64,000 bases of DNA from Campylobacter sp. 2014D-0216 (GTDB taxonomy: Bacteria; Campylobacterota; Campylobacteria; Campylobacterales; Campylobacteraceae): contig NZ_CP063089.1 in NCBI RefSeq assembly GCF_014931215.1, positions 372,001-436,000 on the forward strand, given 5' to 3'. This document shows positions 37,319 through 46,629 of the stretch, in pieces (the first letter of the stretch is position 1; each line of letters starts with the position of its first letter). The notes below the pieces were generated by a model. The model was given only the letters and a program-made list of their open reading frames with translations. It was not told where the DNA came from and searched no databases. The translations under genes were made by a program, and so were the position numbers.

Positions 37319-37706
37319 TATTGCTTTCTTCTTTGATGAGATTTTTAAGTTCTGCTTTGTAAAGATCAAACAATGCATCGATTTTTTCGTGACTTTCTTG
37401 ACGTAATTGTTCTAAGATAGCTTCGCATTTTTGATTCATGATTTTTTTCTCACGCATTGCTATTTTGTAGGCAATATTTTGCAAGCTTGCATTAAAATCA
37501 TTTAAAGCATTGAGTAACTCTTCCATACTAAAAGGTAAGGTTAGGAAGTTGGATTTTTTATTGATGATAAATTGTGGCTTTTGTGTGTTAATTTTTTCAT
37601 CACATACTAAAAAATCACAATCTTTCTTTAAAACTAAAAAATCTTTTAAAGCAACTTCTAGAGTTTTTTCTAAAATTAAATCTTTGCATTCAAGAGCGAT
37701 TTTCAT
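37311..37706 (-). CDS. Conserved Campylobacter protein of unknown function
   Basis: A 131-residue soluble protein: a mixed alpha/beta first half (KIALECKDLILEKTLEVAL, FLVLKKDCDFLVCDEK) and a helical, charged second half (KIMNQKCEAILEQLRQESHEKIDALFDLY in parts). The first half faintly recalls a response-regulator-like receiver without the phosphorylation aspartate, but this is not convincing. It overlaps genes on both sides (8 and 17 bases), showing co-translation with the methylase and the HdrB-like gene. Not recognised further. Confidence 0.6.
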   Translation of the reverse strand: MKIALECKDLILEKTLEVALKDFLVLKKDCDFLVCDEKINTQKPQFIINKKSNFLTLPFSMEELLNALNDFNASLQNIAYKIAMREKKIMNQKCEAILEQLRQESHEKIDALFDLYKAELKNLIKEESNNA

Positions 37707-38400
37707 TGATTAAACTCACTTTTAATTTATGTTTTTTTAAAGTGTATGGTACTATACCTAGGGCTAAATTTGCAAGTTCTGCAAAGCTTAAAATATAAAA
37801 ATCTTCAAAATTTCTATTTGAGCTTACTTGTAGTTCTTTTGCGCATTTATCAAACATATAAAAAGAGTAAAAGTCTTCCACTACTAAAAAATCACATCCG
37901 CTATCATATGCATCTAGCACAATAGAGGCGGCGCATTTATATGCTAGCTCTGTGTTTAAATTTAAAAAACTATAACCACAGCTTTTGTATTTTCTTTCAA
38001 AATCAATCGTATTAGCCTTGAGAATTTGGGCCAATTCCAAAGAGCACTCCGCGTCTGAAAATCCTTGATATACACCTATATTAAATTGATCAAAAAAGTG
38101 TTTAATATGCTCTTGTTTAAGATGATCTAAAAATATTCTTGGAGCATATTGAATTGGTTCGATTTTACTCATAATTTCATAAGATCCATACTCGCATGCT
38201 GCGATATTGTCTTCATTCATCATTCTAGAATATTCATCTAAGATATCTTTTGGATCATAATCAATAATAAAATAATTTTTTCCTAAGGGTTTTTCGCAAA
38301 GTGAACTTTCAACGCCGACTATATCTAAAGCATTTTTGATAATATCAAAATAACAAAACAAGTCATTGTTGTTATTGGTGTAGATTTTATACATTTTCAT
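37690..38400 (-). CDS. HdrB C-terminal-domain-like protein with sparse cysteines
   Basis: A 236-residue soluble protein. Its second half (YKSCGYSFLNLNTELAYKCAASIVLDAYDSGCDFLVVED, in parts) resembles the CCG-domain region of HdrB/SdhE/MfrE proteins: C-G-Y, then K-C ... D-A-Y-x-x-G-C-D. The tandem CC of a working CCG motif is missing and only seven cysteines are scattered through the chain. It directly follows (three-base gap) a gene that looks like a decayed iron-sulfur subunit, echoing the SdhB-SdhE arrangement. Function unknown. Confidence 0.62.
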   Translation of the reverse strand: MKMYKIYTNNNNDLFCYFDIIKNALDIVGVESSLCEKPLGKNYFIIDYDPKDILDEYSRMMNEDNIAACEYGSYEIMSKIEPIQYAPRIFLDHLKQEHIKHFFDQFNIGVYQGFSDAECSLELAQILKANTIDFERKYKSCGYSFLNLNTELAYKCAASIVLDAYDSGCDFLVVEDFYSFYMFDKCAKELQVSSNRNFEDFYILSFAELANLALGIVPYTLKKHKLKVSLINENRS

Positions 38401-38403
38401 TCC

Positions 38404-39042
38404 TTAAAAAATACTTCTCGCAAGGCCTGTTTTTACAAGCATCATTTTTAGTTCATTGATGTAGGATTCATAATCTAACTCATTAGAAGAAATGAAATTT
38501 TTAAATTTTGTATGGTAGTAAATTCCTTTTTCTTCATCTGCTACAAGTTTAAGAAATTGTGGTGTTTTTTCTGGATATTTTAGTAGCATTTTGTATGCAA
38601 AGATAAAGAAACTATCACCTAAATACTCAGGTAAAAATTCTCTCACTTCGCTTGTATAATATAAAAAATCATACTGTTTGTATAACTCTACATCGTGAGT
38701 GTCAATTAGATCTTTAAAAAGCTCTAGCTTTTCTAAAAAATCGCTTTTATCCATGATCAAATCTTTTATAGCCCTTTTGGTATCTAGCGGTTCTATGATA
38801 AGTTCATTGCCAAATCTTTCGATGATATTGTTTAGGTTTCTTCTTTGTCTAATGGAAACTTGATTGACTTTAATGCAACTTTCTGGATTTTCTTCAAAGT
38901 CAAAATATATATCATCTTTTTTTACCTGTGTTAAGATATCAAAAACGCTGTTAAAGTTTTTGCTATCATAAACATAGGGTTTATAGTAGGCTAGATAATC
39001 ACTGTTTTTATCAAAACGAAAAATTCTTAAAGTTATTTGCAT
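38404..39042 (-). CDS. DUF5644-type protein resembling a cluster-less SdhB/MfrB subunit
   Basis: A 212-residue protein whose opening (ITLRIFRFDKNSDYLAYYKPY, in parts) matches the N-terminal ferredoxin-like domain of Campylobacterota fumarate/succinate dehydrogenase iron-sulfur subunits, and whose EPLDTKRAIKDLIMD (about 83-97) matches the SdhB hinge before the second domain. Yet the chain has a single cysteine (C56, in PESCIKVN, the place of the first [2Fe-2S] ligand); all other cluster ligands are lost. It cannot hold the usual clusters, so a structural or regulatory role is likely. Confidence 0.65.
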   Translation of the reverse strand: MQITLRIFRFDKNSDYLAYYKPYVYDSKNFNSVFDILTQVKKDDIYFDFEENPESCIKVNQVSIRQRRNLNNIIERFGNELIIEPLDTKRAIKDLIMDKSDFLEKLELFKDLIDTHDVELYKQYDFLYYTSEVREFLPEYLGDSFFIFAYKMLLKYPEKTPQFLKLVADEEKGIYYHTKFKNFISSNELDYESYINELKMMLVKTGLARSIF

Positions 39043-39125
39043 AATTTATCCTTGCTATTATTTTCCATTATATACATTTTAAACTTATAAAAATTTGATT
39101 ATTATATAAAATTAAATGCTTTTTG

Positions 39126-39131
39126 TATAAA
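39126..39131 (+). promoter_or_regulatory. Probable -10 box of thiL
   Basis: TATAAA nine bases before the thiL ATG, in the 97-base divergent gap. The leader would be only a few bases long, and no strong ribosome site is visible, so thiL may be translated from a nearly leaderless message. Confidence 0.4.
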
Positions 39132-39139
39132 ATATTCAC

Positions 39140-39961
39140 ATGGATAAAGAAAAAAGAATCATAAGTGCTTTTGCAAATTCTATCAATGGTGATGATGGTG
39201 CTATTGTAGATGGATATTGTTATTCTAAGGATTTGTTTTGCGAAGATATTCATTTTAAGCGTTCTTGGATGAGTTTAGAGCAAATTGGTGCAAAAGCAAT
39301 GCTAGTGAATATCTCTGATGCTATCGTGATGAATGCTACTCCAAAATACGCTCTTTTGGGTCTTTCTTTACCAAAGTGTTTAGATATGAAACAAATTAAG
39401 TCTTTACAAAAAGGCTTGTTGGATACTGCTAAAGAATTTGGAGTGCAAATCATAGGCGGTGATACAACTGCTAGCGATAAGATTAATATTAGTATTACTA
39501 TCATTTCAAAAGTTAATCAAAAGGCAATTTTTAGGAAAGGTTTAAAACGAGGAGATTTGCTTGCTTTTAGTGGAAAATTAGGAGATAGTTTAAAAGGTTT
39601 AAATATTTTATTTCGAGGTGGAAAATTGCATTCAAAACACCGTTTTATAAAGCCTAAATTAAGACAAAATTTTTTTTATGATATTGCAAAAAAAGTAAGA
39701 GTAAGTATGGATATTTCAGATGGTTTAAATAAAGATCTTTCGAGAATGTTATTTTTAAATCATCTTGGTGTAAAATTTCTAAAAAAAATAGACCGACTAA
39801 GTTTAAATAGTGGGGAAGAATATGAAATTTTATTCGCATTTGATAAAAAACATAAAGCATTGATACAAAATTTAGCCAAAAAACATAGAGTTAAATTAAA
39901 TATTTTTGCAAAAACAACCACAGGAAGGTATAAATTTTATGGAAGAGAACATCATTTTTAA
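39140..39961 (+). CDS. thiL: Thiamine-monophosphate kinase
   Basis: A 273-residue ThiL that phosphorylates thiamine monophosphate to the diphosphate cofactor. Motifs: [19 protein letters not shown] (for D-V-H-F), [31 protein letters not shown] and [14 protein letters not shown]. It is shorter than the E. coli enzyme by about 50 residues, mostly near the termini, as usual in Campylobacter. Its end overlaps truD by 23 bases. Confidence 0.92.
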   Translation: MDKEKRIISAFANSINGDDGAIVDGYCYSKDLFCEDIHFKRSWMSLEQIGAKAMLVNISDAIVMNATPKYALLGLSLPKCLDMKQIKSLQKGLLDTAKEFGVQIIGGDTTASDKINISITIISKVNQKAIFRKGLKRGDLLAFSGKLGDSLKGLNILFRGGKLHSKHRFIKPKLRQNFFYDIAKKVRVSMDISDGLNKDLSRMLFLNHLGVKFLKKIDRLSLNSGEEYEILFAFDKKHKALIQNLAKKHRVKLNIFAKTTTGRYKFYGREHHF

Positions 39962-41063
39962 ACCCTTATATAGTTTAAAGCACACCCCAATTAATGTGCA
40001 TTTTTCAAAAAATAGCAGTGATTTTGTGGTTAGAGAAAGACCGCTATATGAATTTAGTGGCAAAGGAGAGCATTTAGTACTGCATTTACAAAAAAAAGAT
40101 CTTAGTACAAGTGAAGCTTTGAGAATTTTGAGTGAACATAGCGGTATTAAGATGAGGGATTTTGGCTATAGTGGTCTAAAAGACAAGCAGGGTTTGACCT
40201 TTCAATATATCTCTATGCCTAAAAAATACGAAGAGAGTTTGAAAAATTTTAAACATGATAAAATGAAAATTTTAGACAGTTTTTATCATGATAATAAGCT
40301 TAGAATAGGGCATTTAAAAGGAAATTCTTTTTTTATAAGATTAAAAAAAGTTTCCAAAGTAGATGCATTAAAAATTGATCAAGCTTTTAAAAATATCCAA
40401 GAGCAAGGCTATGCTAATTATTTTGGGTATCAGCGTTTTGGCAAATTTCAAGACAATTTCTTACAAGGATTAGAGATTTTAAAAGGTAAAAAAATCAAAA
40501 ATAAAAAAATGCAAGAATTTTTAATTTCTGCTTTTCAAAGTGAACTTTTCAATAGATATTTAAGTAAAAGAATTGAACTTTCACATTTTGTCAATGATTT
40601 TAATGAAAAAGAATTGCAACAAATTTATGCATTAGGTAAGGATGAAATTAAAAGCTTAAAACAACAAAAACAATTTTTTAAACTTTTAAAGGGTGATGTT
40701 TTGGGGCATTATCCATTTGGCAAGTGCTTTATATGTGAAGATTTATCAAGTGAGTTGGAAAGATTTTACCGAAGAGATATTAGCGCAATGGGGTTGCTAC
40801 TAGGATCAAAAGCGTTTGAAGCTGGTGATGGTTTAGTGAAAAAGCTAGAGAATGAAGTTTTTTCTTTTGCTTATGAATTTAAAGATAAAATGCAAGGATC
40901 AAGACGCTTTATGTGGTCTTATTTGCAAGATTGTAAAAGTTACTATGATGAGGAAAAAGCTCATTTTACTTTAGAGTTTTTCTTGCAAAAAGGCTCATAT
41001 GCAACGGTGGTCTTGGAGGAAATTTTACACACGGATATCTTTGAGCAAACTCATAATATATAA
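39939..41063 (+). CDS. truD: tRNA pseudouridine(13) synthase TruD
   Basis: About 374 residues from ATG 39939 ([10 protein letters not shown]), supported by AGGAAGG upstream; an in-frame ATG at 39906 inside thiL is less likely. The TruD active-site motif [14 protein letters not shown] contains the catalytic aspartate, and NYFGYQRFG is the family signature. The enzyme isomerises U13 of tRNA-Glu and others. Confidence 0.92.
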   Translation: MEENIIFKPLYSLKHTPINVHFSKNSSDFVVRERPLYEFSGKGEHLVLHLQKKDLSTSEALRILSEHSGIKMRDFGYSGLKDKQGLTFQYISMPKKYEESLKNFKHDKMKILDSFYHDNKLRIGHLKGNSFFIRLKKVSKVDALKIDQAFKNIQEQGYANYFGYQRFGKFQDNFLQGLEILKGKKIKNKKMQEFLISAFQSELFNRYLSKRIELSHFVNDFNEKELQQIYALGKDEIKSLKQQKQFFKLLKGDVLGHYPFGKCFICEDLSSELERFYRRDISAMGLLLGSKAFEAGDGLVKKLENEVFSFAYEFKDKMQGSRRFMWSYLQDCKSYYDEEKAHFTLEFFLQKGSYATVVLEEILHTDIFEQTHNI

Positions 41064-41070
41064 TTTTAAA

Positions 41071-41128
41071 ATTGATATTGAGTATCAGTTAAAATTTATC
41101 TTTTATAAATTATAATAACAATTATCAT
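41071..41128 (+). promoter_or_regulatory. Promoter with Fur-like sites for the DUF2325/fldA operon
   Basis: TATAAT at 41111-41116 is the -10 box. Upstream is ATTGATATTGAGTATCAGTT (41071-41090), with palindromic TGATA-N5-TATCA, and over the -10/start region AATAACAATTATCATT (41113-41128). Both resemble Campylobacter Fur or PerR boxes, which are A/T-rich repeats of ATAAT/ATTAT type. Confidence 0.5.
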
Positions 41129-41148
41129 TTTTATAAAAGGAAAACTCA

Positions 41149-41466
41149 ATGTCAGTTTTGGTTATCGGTGCGGATGAAATCACTCCAATTAAGGCGGTTT
41201 TGACAAATTTAGGTGCAAAAAACATAGAGCATTGGGATGCTAGAAATGAAAATAGGGTTAATAGAAAGCCTATCCCTCAAAATACCGAATGCATAGTTAT
41301 GCTGACTAGCTTTTTAAATCATAATACTATGAAAAAAATCAAAACAGAGGCAAAAAAGCGCAATATACCTTTAGTATGCGCCAAAAGAAGCGTGAGTTGT
41401 GTTTATTGTGAGTATTGTAAGGTATTTGGTTTAGATCAAAGCTATGAATGTATGAAAAAGGCTTGA
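41149..41466 (+). CDS. DUF2325 domain protein
   Basis: A 105-residue protein of the DUF2325 family, found in many bacteria near metal or stress genes. It has a Rossmann-like start (VLVIGADEITPIKAVLTNLGA, in parts) and a C-terminal cysteine cluster C-V-Y-C-E-Y-C near residues 87-93 that could bind metal or a cluster. It heads an operon with an unknown gene and fldA, as the equivalent genes Cj1384c-Cj1382c do in C. jejuni. Role unknown; iron regulation is suggested by upstream sites. Confidence 0.78.
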   Translation: MSVLVIGADEITPIKAVLTNLGAKNIEHWDARNENRVNRKPIPQNTECIVMLTSFLNHNTMKKIKTEAKKRNIPLVCAKRSVSCVYCEYCKVFGLDQSYECMKKA

Positions 41467-41468
41467 GT

Positions 41469-42161
41469 ATGTTTGGCTTTAATGCAAAAGGAGATCTTGT
41501 TCCTGTTATTTTTAAGGATTTAAAGCAAGAGTATATTAATGATATATTTTTAAATTTATACAATGCTTTGGTGGATAATGATTTAAAGGTGTCTTATTTT
41601 TATGCTAAAAAAGCTAGCAGTATAAGAAATATTTTTGAATTAAAAATTCAAAGCATGTGTAAAAGTTTTGCTATAAAAAGAACAAAGATAAAATACTTTT
41701 GTCCTTACTCACATAAAATCATCAAAGCTTTTATGGAAGGTAGTTTAGCGCAGTTAAATCTTGATGATAAAAGTCCAAAATATACTATGGCAAAGATGAT
41801 TCAGCATGTATTTTTATCGTCAGAATTTATATTAAATCCACAAGTTGGCTTTGAAAGTTTTGTATATGAGAAAATATGTAGAAGCAATGTAAAAGCTAAA
41901 GTAGATATTTGGGGCAAGATGATTGTTATTGATAATAAAATGGCTATAATGCCTTTATTTTATGATGATAATAAAAAATATATTGAAATGGCTTTAAGTT
42001 TTATAAGAGAAAATTCTTTTGAGCGATTTTATATTGTGTATCCAAGAAATAAAAATTTCACTCAACATAAAGAAATCAGACATAATTTATGTGAAAATAA
42101 CAAAACTTTGTTAAAATTAGTTCCCTATACTATTAATAATCAAATTTTAAGGAGATGTTAA
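41469..42161 (+). CDS. Conserved protein of unknown function upstream of fldA
   Basis: About 230 residues from ATG 41469 (MFGFNAKGDLVP), two bases after the DUF2325 stop; an earlier in-frame ATG at 41448 lies inside that gene. The protein is basic, with scattered aromatic residues, two cysteines close together (MCKSF and YFCPYSHK) and no membrane helix or catalytic motif I recognise. It ends where fldA begins, so all three are one operon. Matches the position of Cj1383c. Confidence 0.68.
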   Translation: MFGFNAKGDLVPVIFKDLKQEYINDIFLNLYNALVDNDLKVSYFYAKKASSIRNIFELKIQSMCKSFAIKRTKIKYFCPYSHKIIKAFMEGSLAQLNLDDKSPKYTMAKMIQHVFLSSEFILNPQVGFESFVYEKICRSNVKAKVDIWGKMIVIDNKMAIMPLFYDDNKKYIEMALSFIRENSFERFYIVYPRNKNFTQHKEIRHNLCENNKTLLKLVPYTINNQILRRC

Positions 42162-42653
42162 ATGTCAGTAGCAGTAATTTATGGTAGCTCTATGGGCAAT
42201 ACAGAAGGCGCAGCAAATATGATTGCACAAAAATTAGGAATTTCAGATGTATTTAATATCGCAGATATTGATGCAGATAAAATCAATTCTTATGATAAAT
42301 TAATTTGTGGTACTTCAACTTGGGGAAGTGGAGATCTTCAAGATGATTGGGACGGATTTGATTTTTCATCACTAAGTCTTAGTGGTAAAACAGTTGCGGT
42401 TTTTGGTATGGGTGATAGCGAAAGTTATTCAGATACTTACTGCAGTGCTATGGGAAAATTAGCTCAGGCTTTAAAAACTGCGGGTGCAAATTTGGTAGGT
42501 GCTGTTTCTACAGGTGGTTATACTTTTGAATCAAGCGATGCAGTAGAAGGTGATAAATTTGTAGGATTAGCTTTAGATAATGATAACCATGAAGATCTAA
42601 CTGAAAGCAGAATTGATACTTGGTTAGAGCAAATTAAACCTCACTTTTCTTAA
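42162..42653 (+). CDS. fldA: Flavodoxin
   Basis: A 163-residue long-chain flavodoxin. The FMN phosphate loop GSSMGNTEGAA (about 8-18) and the isoalloxazine loops STWGSGDLQDDW and GMGDSESYSDTYC are conserved. In Campylobacter it is the essential electron acceptor of POR and other oxidoreductases. RBS AAGGAGATG-type site precedes the ATG directly after the upstream stop. Confidence 0.96.
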   Translation: MSVAVIYGSSMGNTEGAANMIAQKLGISDVFNIADIDADKINSYDKLICGTSTWGSGDLQDDWDGFDFSSLSLSGKTVAVFGMGDSESYSDTYCSAMGKLAQALKTAGANLVGAVSTGGYTFESSDAVEGDKFVGLALDNDNHEDLTESRIDTWLEQIKPHFS

Positions 42654-42656
42654 TAC

Positions 42657-42678
42657 AAAGATGCCATAAGGCATCTTT
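42657..42678. terminator. Bidirectional terminator between fldA and the chemoreceptor gene
   Basis: Perfect nine-base stem AAAGATGCC / GGCATCTTT with an ATAA loop, T-rich on both sides; four bases after the fldA stop and eight before the chemoreceptor stop, serving both converging genes. Confidence 0.85.
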
Positions 42679-42685
42679 TATAAAT

Positions 42686-44683
42686 TTAAAACTTTCTTTT
42701 CTTTGTTTCACTGAGTATATCTTGTGCTAAAGAATCCACTTCATTTGCAATGTTATTGGTTTGTATTGCTGTTTGTGAATTTTGTTGAGTTAGTTTTTCT
42801 ATGGTAGCAACAGATTCGTTGATTTGACTAATATCATCTGCTTCTTCTTTGATTGCTTCTCCCATATCACTAATAGATTGAGCCAAGATATTAGTATTTG
42901 CTTCGATTTCTCCTAAAGATTTTTGTGTTCTTTCAGCTAAATTTCTTACCTCTTCGGCAACTACAGCAAAACCTCTACCATGCTCTCCTGCTCTAGCAGC
43001 TTCAATAGCAGCATTTAAAGCTAGTAGGTTAATTTGCTCAGCAATATCTGAAATCACCGTGGTTACGCTTTTTATGTCGTTGCTTTGTTTTACTACATCT
43101 TGTGCTTTAATAGAAATTTCACTCATAGCCGAATTCATTTGTTCTAATGCTCTAGCGCTTTCTTGTAAAGAAGAGGTTTGGTGGGTGGCATCGTTGGTAA
43201 GTTCTTGCATACTTTGTTTTAATGCTTCAGCTTTTTGGTTGAGTAATTCGCCTTGATTGAGTGATTGTAAAAGCATGTTTTTGATCTCGTTTCCAAGACT
43301 GTTGATAGCTTTTTCAACATCACCTTTTGGAGTGTCAATGGTTGCGGTGAAATCTAAGTGTTGATAGCTATCAAATACAGCTTGAATATCATTTAAATTG
43401 CTACCAATTTTTCTTTGCAAGGTTGCAAGCATACTATTTAATACTTCTATTAATTCTTGAATTTGTGGATTGTTTGCATGGGAAGTGATGTGTAAATCAA
43501 GTTCACCTGTTTCTATTTTTTTAGCTACATTAACAGATTCTTCAATAGCTTTTGCATCTTTGGTAAGCGCTTCTTTAATGATCATGATATTTTCATTGAT
43601 TTCATCTGCCATTTTCCCAAATTCATCTTGTGTTTTTAGTTTAATAGGGTGAGAATGTGCATCTTTGTGGTTTAAATAATTAAAGAAATCATGTAAACCT
43701 GAAGAAATGATCGTAATAGGTTTGAGATTATAAGAAATAATCATTCTAATAAACACTATAGTGATAAAAATAGCAATTAAAGAAATAATGATTTGCTCCA
43801 TTAGTGTTGATCTTGCAGCATCACTATAAAAATCATAATCTGCTATACTACAAATAGTGTATTTTGGATTAATGCTACCATTGCAGATTAAAGCTTTGGT
43901 GCCTTCTTCTTGAGTTTGTATTTTAAAAATATCTTTTGAAAGGGTTTTGTTTACACCCTCAGGTGTTTTAAAATAACTTCCTATGATATCTTTACTAATT
44001 TGGGTTGAAGTAAGAATTTTTGATGAATCAGTATGAAATAAATATGTACCATCAGCTGCCAAAACTGCTGCATGCGAATAAGGTGTTTTTCCGATTGCTA
44101 AAACTTCTTCTGAGAATTTTTTCAAATCATAATCAGCTGCAACGACACCTATTACTTGACCATTTTCTATAATAGGGCTAGCATAAGAAATGGTAGGTTT
44201 TTGCATACTAGATGAAATATAAGATTCTGTTACGACAAGTTGTTTTTTCTCTTTGGCTTCTTGATACCAACCTCTAGATCTTGGATCATATCCGCTATCT
44301 GGTGTTTGATTGTTGCCATTTGATCTAAATATTCTTCCATCTTCAAACCCTACATATGTTAGATCAAAACCCAAAGAGTCGCCGATAGATTTTAACAAAC
44401 TGGTATATTGTTCTGGTGTAAGGGAATTTTTGTTTTCTTTGAGATATTTTGTTAATGAGTGAATTACATTGCGTCTATCGCTTGCATATAGGTCAAATCT
44501 TTTACTTACATCAAAAGCAACTTTTTGTTGAAACTGAACTAATAAAGTATGACTATTAGACTTGGATTTAACATAGTTGAATGCACCTAAAACACATAGT
44601 AGTACCACAACGAAGATACAAACTAAAAAGGCTATTTTGTTTGAAAAATTACCTAATAGATACTTTTTTGCTGAAAAGAGCAT
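42686..44683 (-). CDS. Methyl-accepting chemotaxis protein with dCache sensor
   Basis: A transducer-like protein of about 665 residues; ATG 44683 is chosen because AAGGAG stands just before it (an ATG seven codons upstream lacks one). First membrane helix about 15-38, a periplasmic double-Cache domain to about 290, second helix about 300-322, HAMP-like linker, then the signalling hairpin with [19 protein letters not shown] and [14 protein letters not shown]. The sensor contains Y-D-P-R-S-R-G-W-Y and later ADYD, fitting the amino-acid-binding dCache motif. Ligand probably an amino acid. Confidence 0.9.
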   Translation of the reverse strand: MLFSAKKYLLGNFSNKIAFLVCIFVVVLLCVLGAFNYVKSKSNSHTLLVQFQQKVAFDVSKRFDLYASDRRNVIHSLTKYLKENKNSLTPEQYTSLLKSIGDSLGFDLTYVGFEDGRIFRSNGNNQTPDSGYDPRSRGWYQEAKEKKQLVVTESYISSSMQKPTISYASPIIENGQVIGVVAADYDLKKFSEEVLAIGKTPYSHAAVLAADGTYLFHTDSSKILTSTQISKDIIGSYFKTPEGVNKTLSKDIFKIQTQEEGTKALICNGSINPKYTICSIADYDFYSDAARSTLMEQIIISLIAIFITIVFIRMIISYNLKPITIISSGLHDFFNYLNHKDAHSHPIKLKTQDEFGKMADEINENIMIIKEALTKDAKAIEESVNVAKKIETGELDLHITSHANNPQIQELIEVLNSMLATLQRKIGSNLNDIQAVFDSYQHLDFTATIDTPKGDVEKAINSLGNEIKNMLLQSLNQGELLNQKAEALKQSMQELTNDATHQTSSLQESARALEQMNSAMSEISIKAQDVVKQSNDIKSVTTVISDIAEQINLLALNAAIEAARAGEHGRGFAVVAEEVRNLAERTQKSLGEIEANTNILAQSISDMGEAIKEEADDISQINESVATIEKLTQQNSQTAIQTNNIANEVDSLAQDILSETKKRKF

Positions 44684-44696
44684 ATTTTCTCCTTGA

Positions 44697-44714
44697 AAAG
44701 TCAATACTGACTTT
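44697..44714. repeat. Inverted repeat in the chemoreceptor leader
   Basis: Perfect arms AAAGTCA / TGACTTT with a four-base spacer, 14-31 bases upstream of the chemoreceptor ATG. Could be an operator or a short leader hairpin next to the ribosome site; the DNA beyond it (44720-44816) is almost pure A/T. Confidence 0.45.
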
Positions 44715-44816
44715 GTAATATTTTGGGTTAATTAATAAGATTTTATTCAAAAAATATTTAAAAAATTATAAATATTATTTAAATTTATTAATAAATATTA
44801 TTTTTTGAGTCATTTT

Positions 44817-45224
44817 TTAAATAAAAAATTCTAATTTCTTGGAGAGTAAAATTTTATTATCGGTGTATTTTGCCCATTGTATCTTAAGAGTAAAAATAGA
44901 AGCTTTGGCTAATCTTGCAAAAGGAAAAGCGTGATAGTAAAGTGCTTCTTGTTCTTTGGATGCAGTTTGAAAATGTGCTTTAATTTGTACGCCTTTGATG
45001 AGGTTGATCACATCAGTATCCAAGGCTATGTTAACTCCAACATTGGGAGTTTTAAGAGCAAGTTGAATATGTTTAGTGTGTTCTTCACTAGCAAAAATTA
45101 AGGATAAATTTTTATCATCAAAAGCATAATAACAACTCGCGCAATATACCCCTCCATCATCATCAAGCATGCTGAGGGTGAGAAGTTTTTGAGATTGGAT
45201 AAAAGTTTTTATTCTTTTATCCAT
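44817..45224 (-). CDS. Pyridoxamine 5'-phosphate oxidase-fold protein
   Basis: A 135-residue single-domain protein of the FMN-binding split-barrel fold. Features such as LTLSMLDDDGGVYCASCYYAFD, LSLIFASEEHTKH and IKGVQIKAHF follow the YhbP-like (UPF0306) branch. The family binds FMN or haem, but activity is unknown. It overlaps the upstream EI24-type gene by eight bases. Confidence 0.7.
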   Translation of the reverse strand: MDKRIKTFIQSQKLLTLSMLDDDGGVYCASCYYAFDDKNLSLIFASEEHTKHIQLALKTPNVGVNIALDTDVINLIKGVQIKAHFQTASKEQEALYYHAFPFARLAKASIFTLKIQWAKYTDNKILLSKKLEFFI

Positions 45225-45927
45225 TATTGTTGGCTTTTAAATTTAAGATTTTTTGATAGCTTAAATGTGTTAAAAATATTACATAAAATACTTGCAAAAA
45301 TAATCCAAACAAAGGAATACTTGATAAAGTGAAAAATACCAATGTGCTTATTTTAAAATACAAAGGCGAAGAGTTTTTATAAAAACTATCAAAAGAAGAT
45401 CGGTCTAAAACATTACTAAGGACATCTAGCAATAAGAGCTTATGAAATAAATAATAAAAAACAGCATAATAAATTACAATGCTAACAAAAGGTATAATCA
45501 GTAAAAAAGTTGCCACAGCAAGTAGCAAGCAAAAAATAAATAAAAATTTAAAGCTTTTAAGTAGAACTTCTAGAAAATGAACTTCTTTTTTGATGAGATG
45601 ATTGTAGTATTTTTGATTGATTTTTTTGACAATATAAGGTGTTAAAAATGAAATAATTAGCATTGTTAAAAATACTGAAGCAAAAACTACAATAAAAAAA
45701 CCTCCAATTGCACTTAAAAATGCAAGTGAAAATTGCACTATGGAGAAGCTAAAAAACCATGCCATAAAAGAGCCACTTAATGCACTATCGATATAAGAAA
45801 AAAAGACATCATAAGTATAAAAAACTAGCAAAGCTAAAACAAGCAAACTTAAAAGAAAAGGTAAAATGGAAAATTTTAAAAAAGGCTTGCTAAGAAAATC
45901 TTGCAAGCTTAGGTAAAAGATATTCAT
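45217..45927 (-). CDS. EI24 domain membrane protein
   Basis: A 236-residue protein with about five to six hydrophobic helices and the EI24/CysZ-type opening (FLSLQDFLSKPFLKFSILPFLLSLLVLALLVF, recognised in pieces) plus LISFLTPYIVKKINQKYY in the middle. CysZ members take up sulfate; the Campylobacterota homologues are uncharacterised. Starts four bases before the dUTPase stop. Confidence 0.72.
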   Translation of the reverse strand: MNIFYLSLQDFLSKPFLKFSILPFLLSLLVLALLVFYTYDVFFSYIDSALSGSFMAWFFSFSIVQFSLAFLSAIGGFFIVVFASVFLTMLIISFLTPYIVKKINQKYYNHLIKKEVHFLEVLLKSFKFLFIFCLLLAVATFLLIIPFVSIVIYYAVFYYLFHKLLLLDVLSNVLDRSSFDSFYKNSSPLYFKISTLVFFTLSSIPLFGLFLQVFYVIFLTHLSYQKILNLKANNNG

Positions 45928-46616
45928 TTGATTTGATTGTAAGCTTCTTGAAGTTTTTGGTAAATAGCATTATACTCTAAAGTTTGTTTTAAAATTTGAT
46001 TTAAAACTTCATTATCCTCTATGCCATTCCATGTTTTTTTATAGCTTCCATCTTTATAACCATTTTCTTGTCTAAATTGATTTAAGATATTTTTTCCAAT
46101 ATAGGTTTTATAAAGCTCGAAGAAATTTAAACCGCATTTTCTAGCTAATACAAAATACACGCTTAAAAGTTCGCCCAAATCATAATCAAAACCACTGCAT
46201 TTATGGATAATAAGTTCAATATCATTTAATATTCCATAGACATCAGCCTCGTTTGGATTAGGAGTTTCTTTACAAAAATCATCAAAAAAAGTTACAGAAG
46301 AAACTTCTTCTGCGATAAAATTTTTATCAGTGATTTGTTTTTCTTTGTACTCTTCTAAGATTAAACTCAAGATAAAATGCCATATGTCAACAATCTCAAT
46401 GCGTACATTATCCCAGTTTGCAGGCGTATGTATACTTTTCCAATGTTTCCAAGCAAAAGAATCTACAAGTTCGGCACACTCCATATAAATACATCTTCTA
46501 AAGCTGATTAATTTTCCTTCTTTGGTATAGCCATTTTCCCAACCTATACCGTTGGTATCATCATTAAGTTTTTGTTGGAGTTCGAGCATGCTTTTTAAAA
46601 TATCTTTTACTTCCAT
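45924..46616 (-). CDS. dut: Dimeric dUTP diphosphatase
   Basis: An all-alpha dUTPase/dUDPase of the MazG-like dimeric family, not the common trimeric beta type. Metal-binding E-x-x-E/D motifs are seen in YMECAELVDSFAWKHW and in EIVDIWHFILSL. The protein from ATG 46616 has 230 residues; an in-frame ATG ten codons earlier lies in the upstream gene and lacks the AAGGAAA site. It keeps uracil out of DNA and supplies dUMP for thymidylate. Confidence 0.9.
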   Translation of the reverse strand: MEVKDILKSMLELQQKLNDDTNGIGWENGYTKEGKLISFRRCIYMECAELVDSFAWKHWKSIHTPANWDNVRIEIVDIWHFILSLILEEYKEKQITDKNFIAEEVSSVTFFDDFCKETPNPNEADVYGILNDIELIIHKCSGFDYDLGELLSVYFVLARKCGLNFFELYKTYIGKNILNQFRQENGYKDGSYKKTWNGIEDNEVLNQILKQTLEYNAIYQKLQEAYNQIK

Positions 46617-46629
46617 TTGTTTTCCTTTT

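Noticed and set aside
37319-37378. Earlier start of the RsmD-like gene
   Set aside because: The added 20 codons are antisense-free but lie wholly within the preceding gene in another frame and match no methylase N-terminus.
39068-39253. Minus-strand frame of 61 codons at the thiL start
   Set aside because: It covers the divergent promoter and the antisense of thiL, has no ribosome site and no recognisable protein features.
44720-44816. Extremely A/T-rich stretch as a replication origin or silencer-bound island
   Set aside because: No DnaA-box cluster, no dnaA or dnaN nearby, and such runs are ordinary in Campylobacter intergenic DNA.
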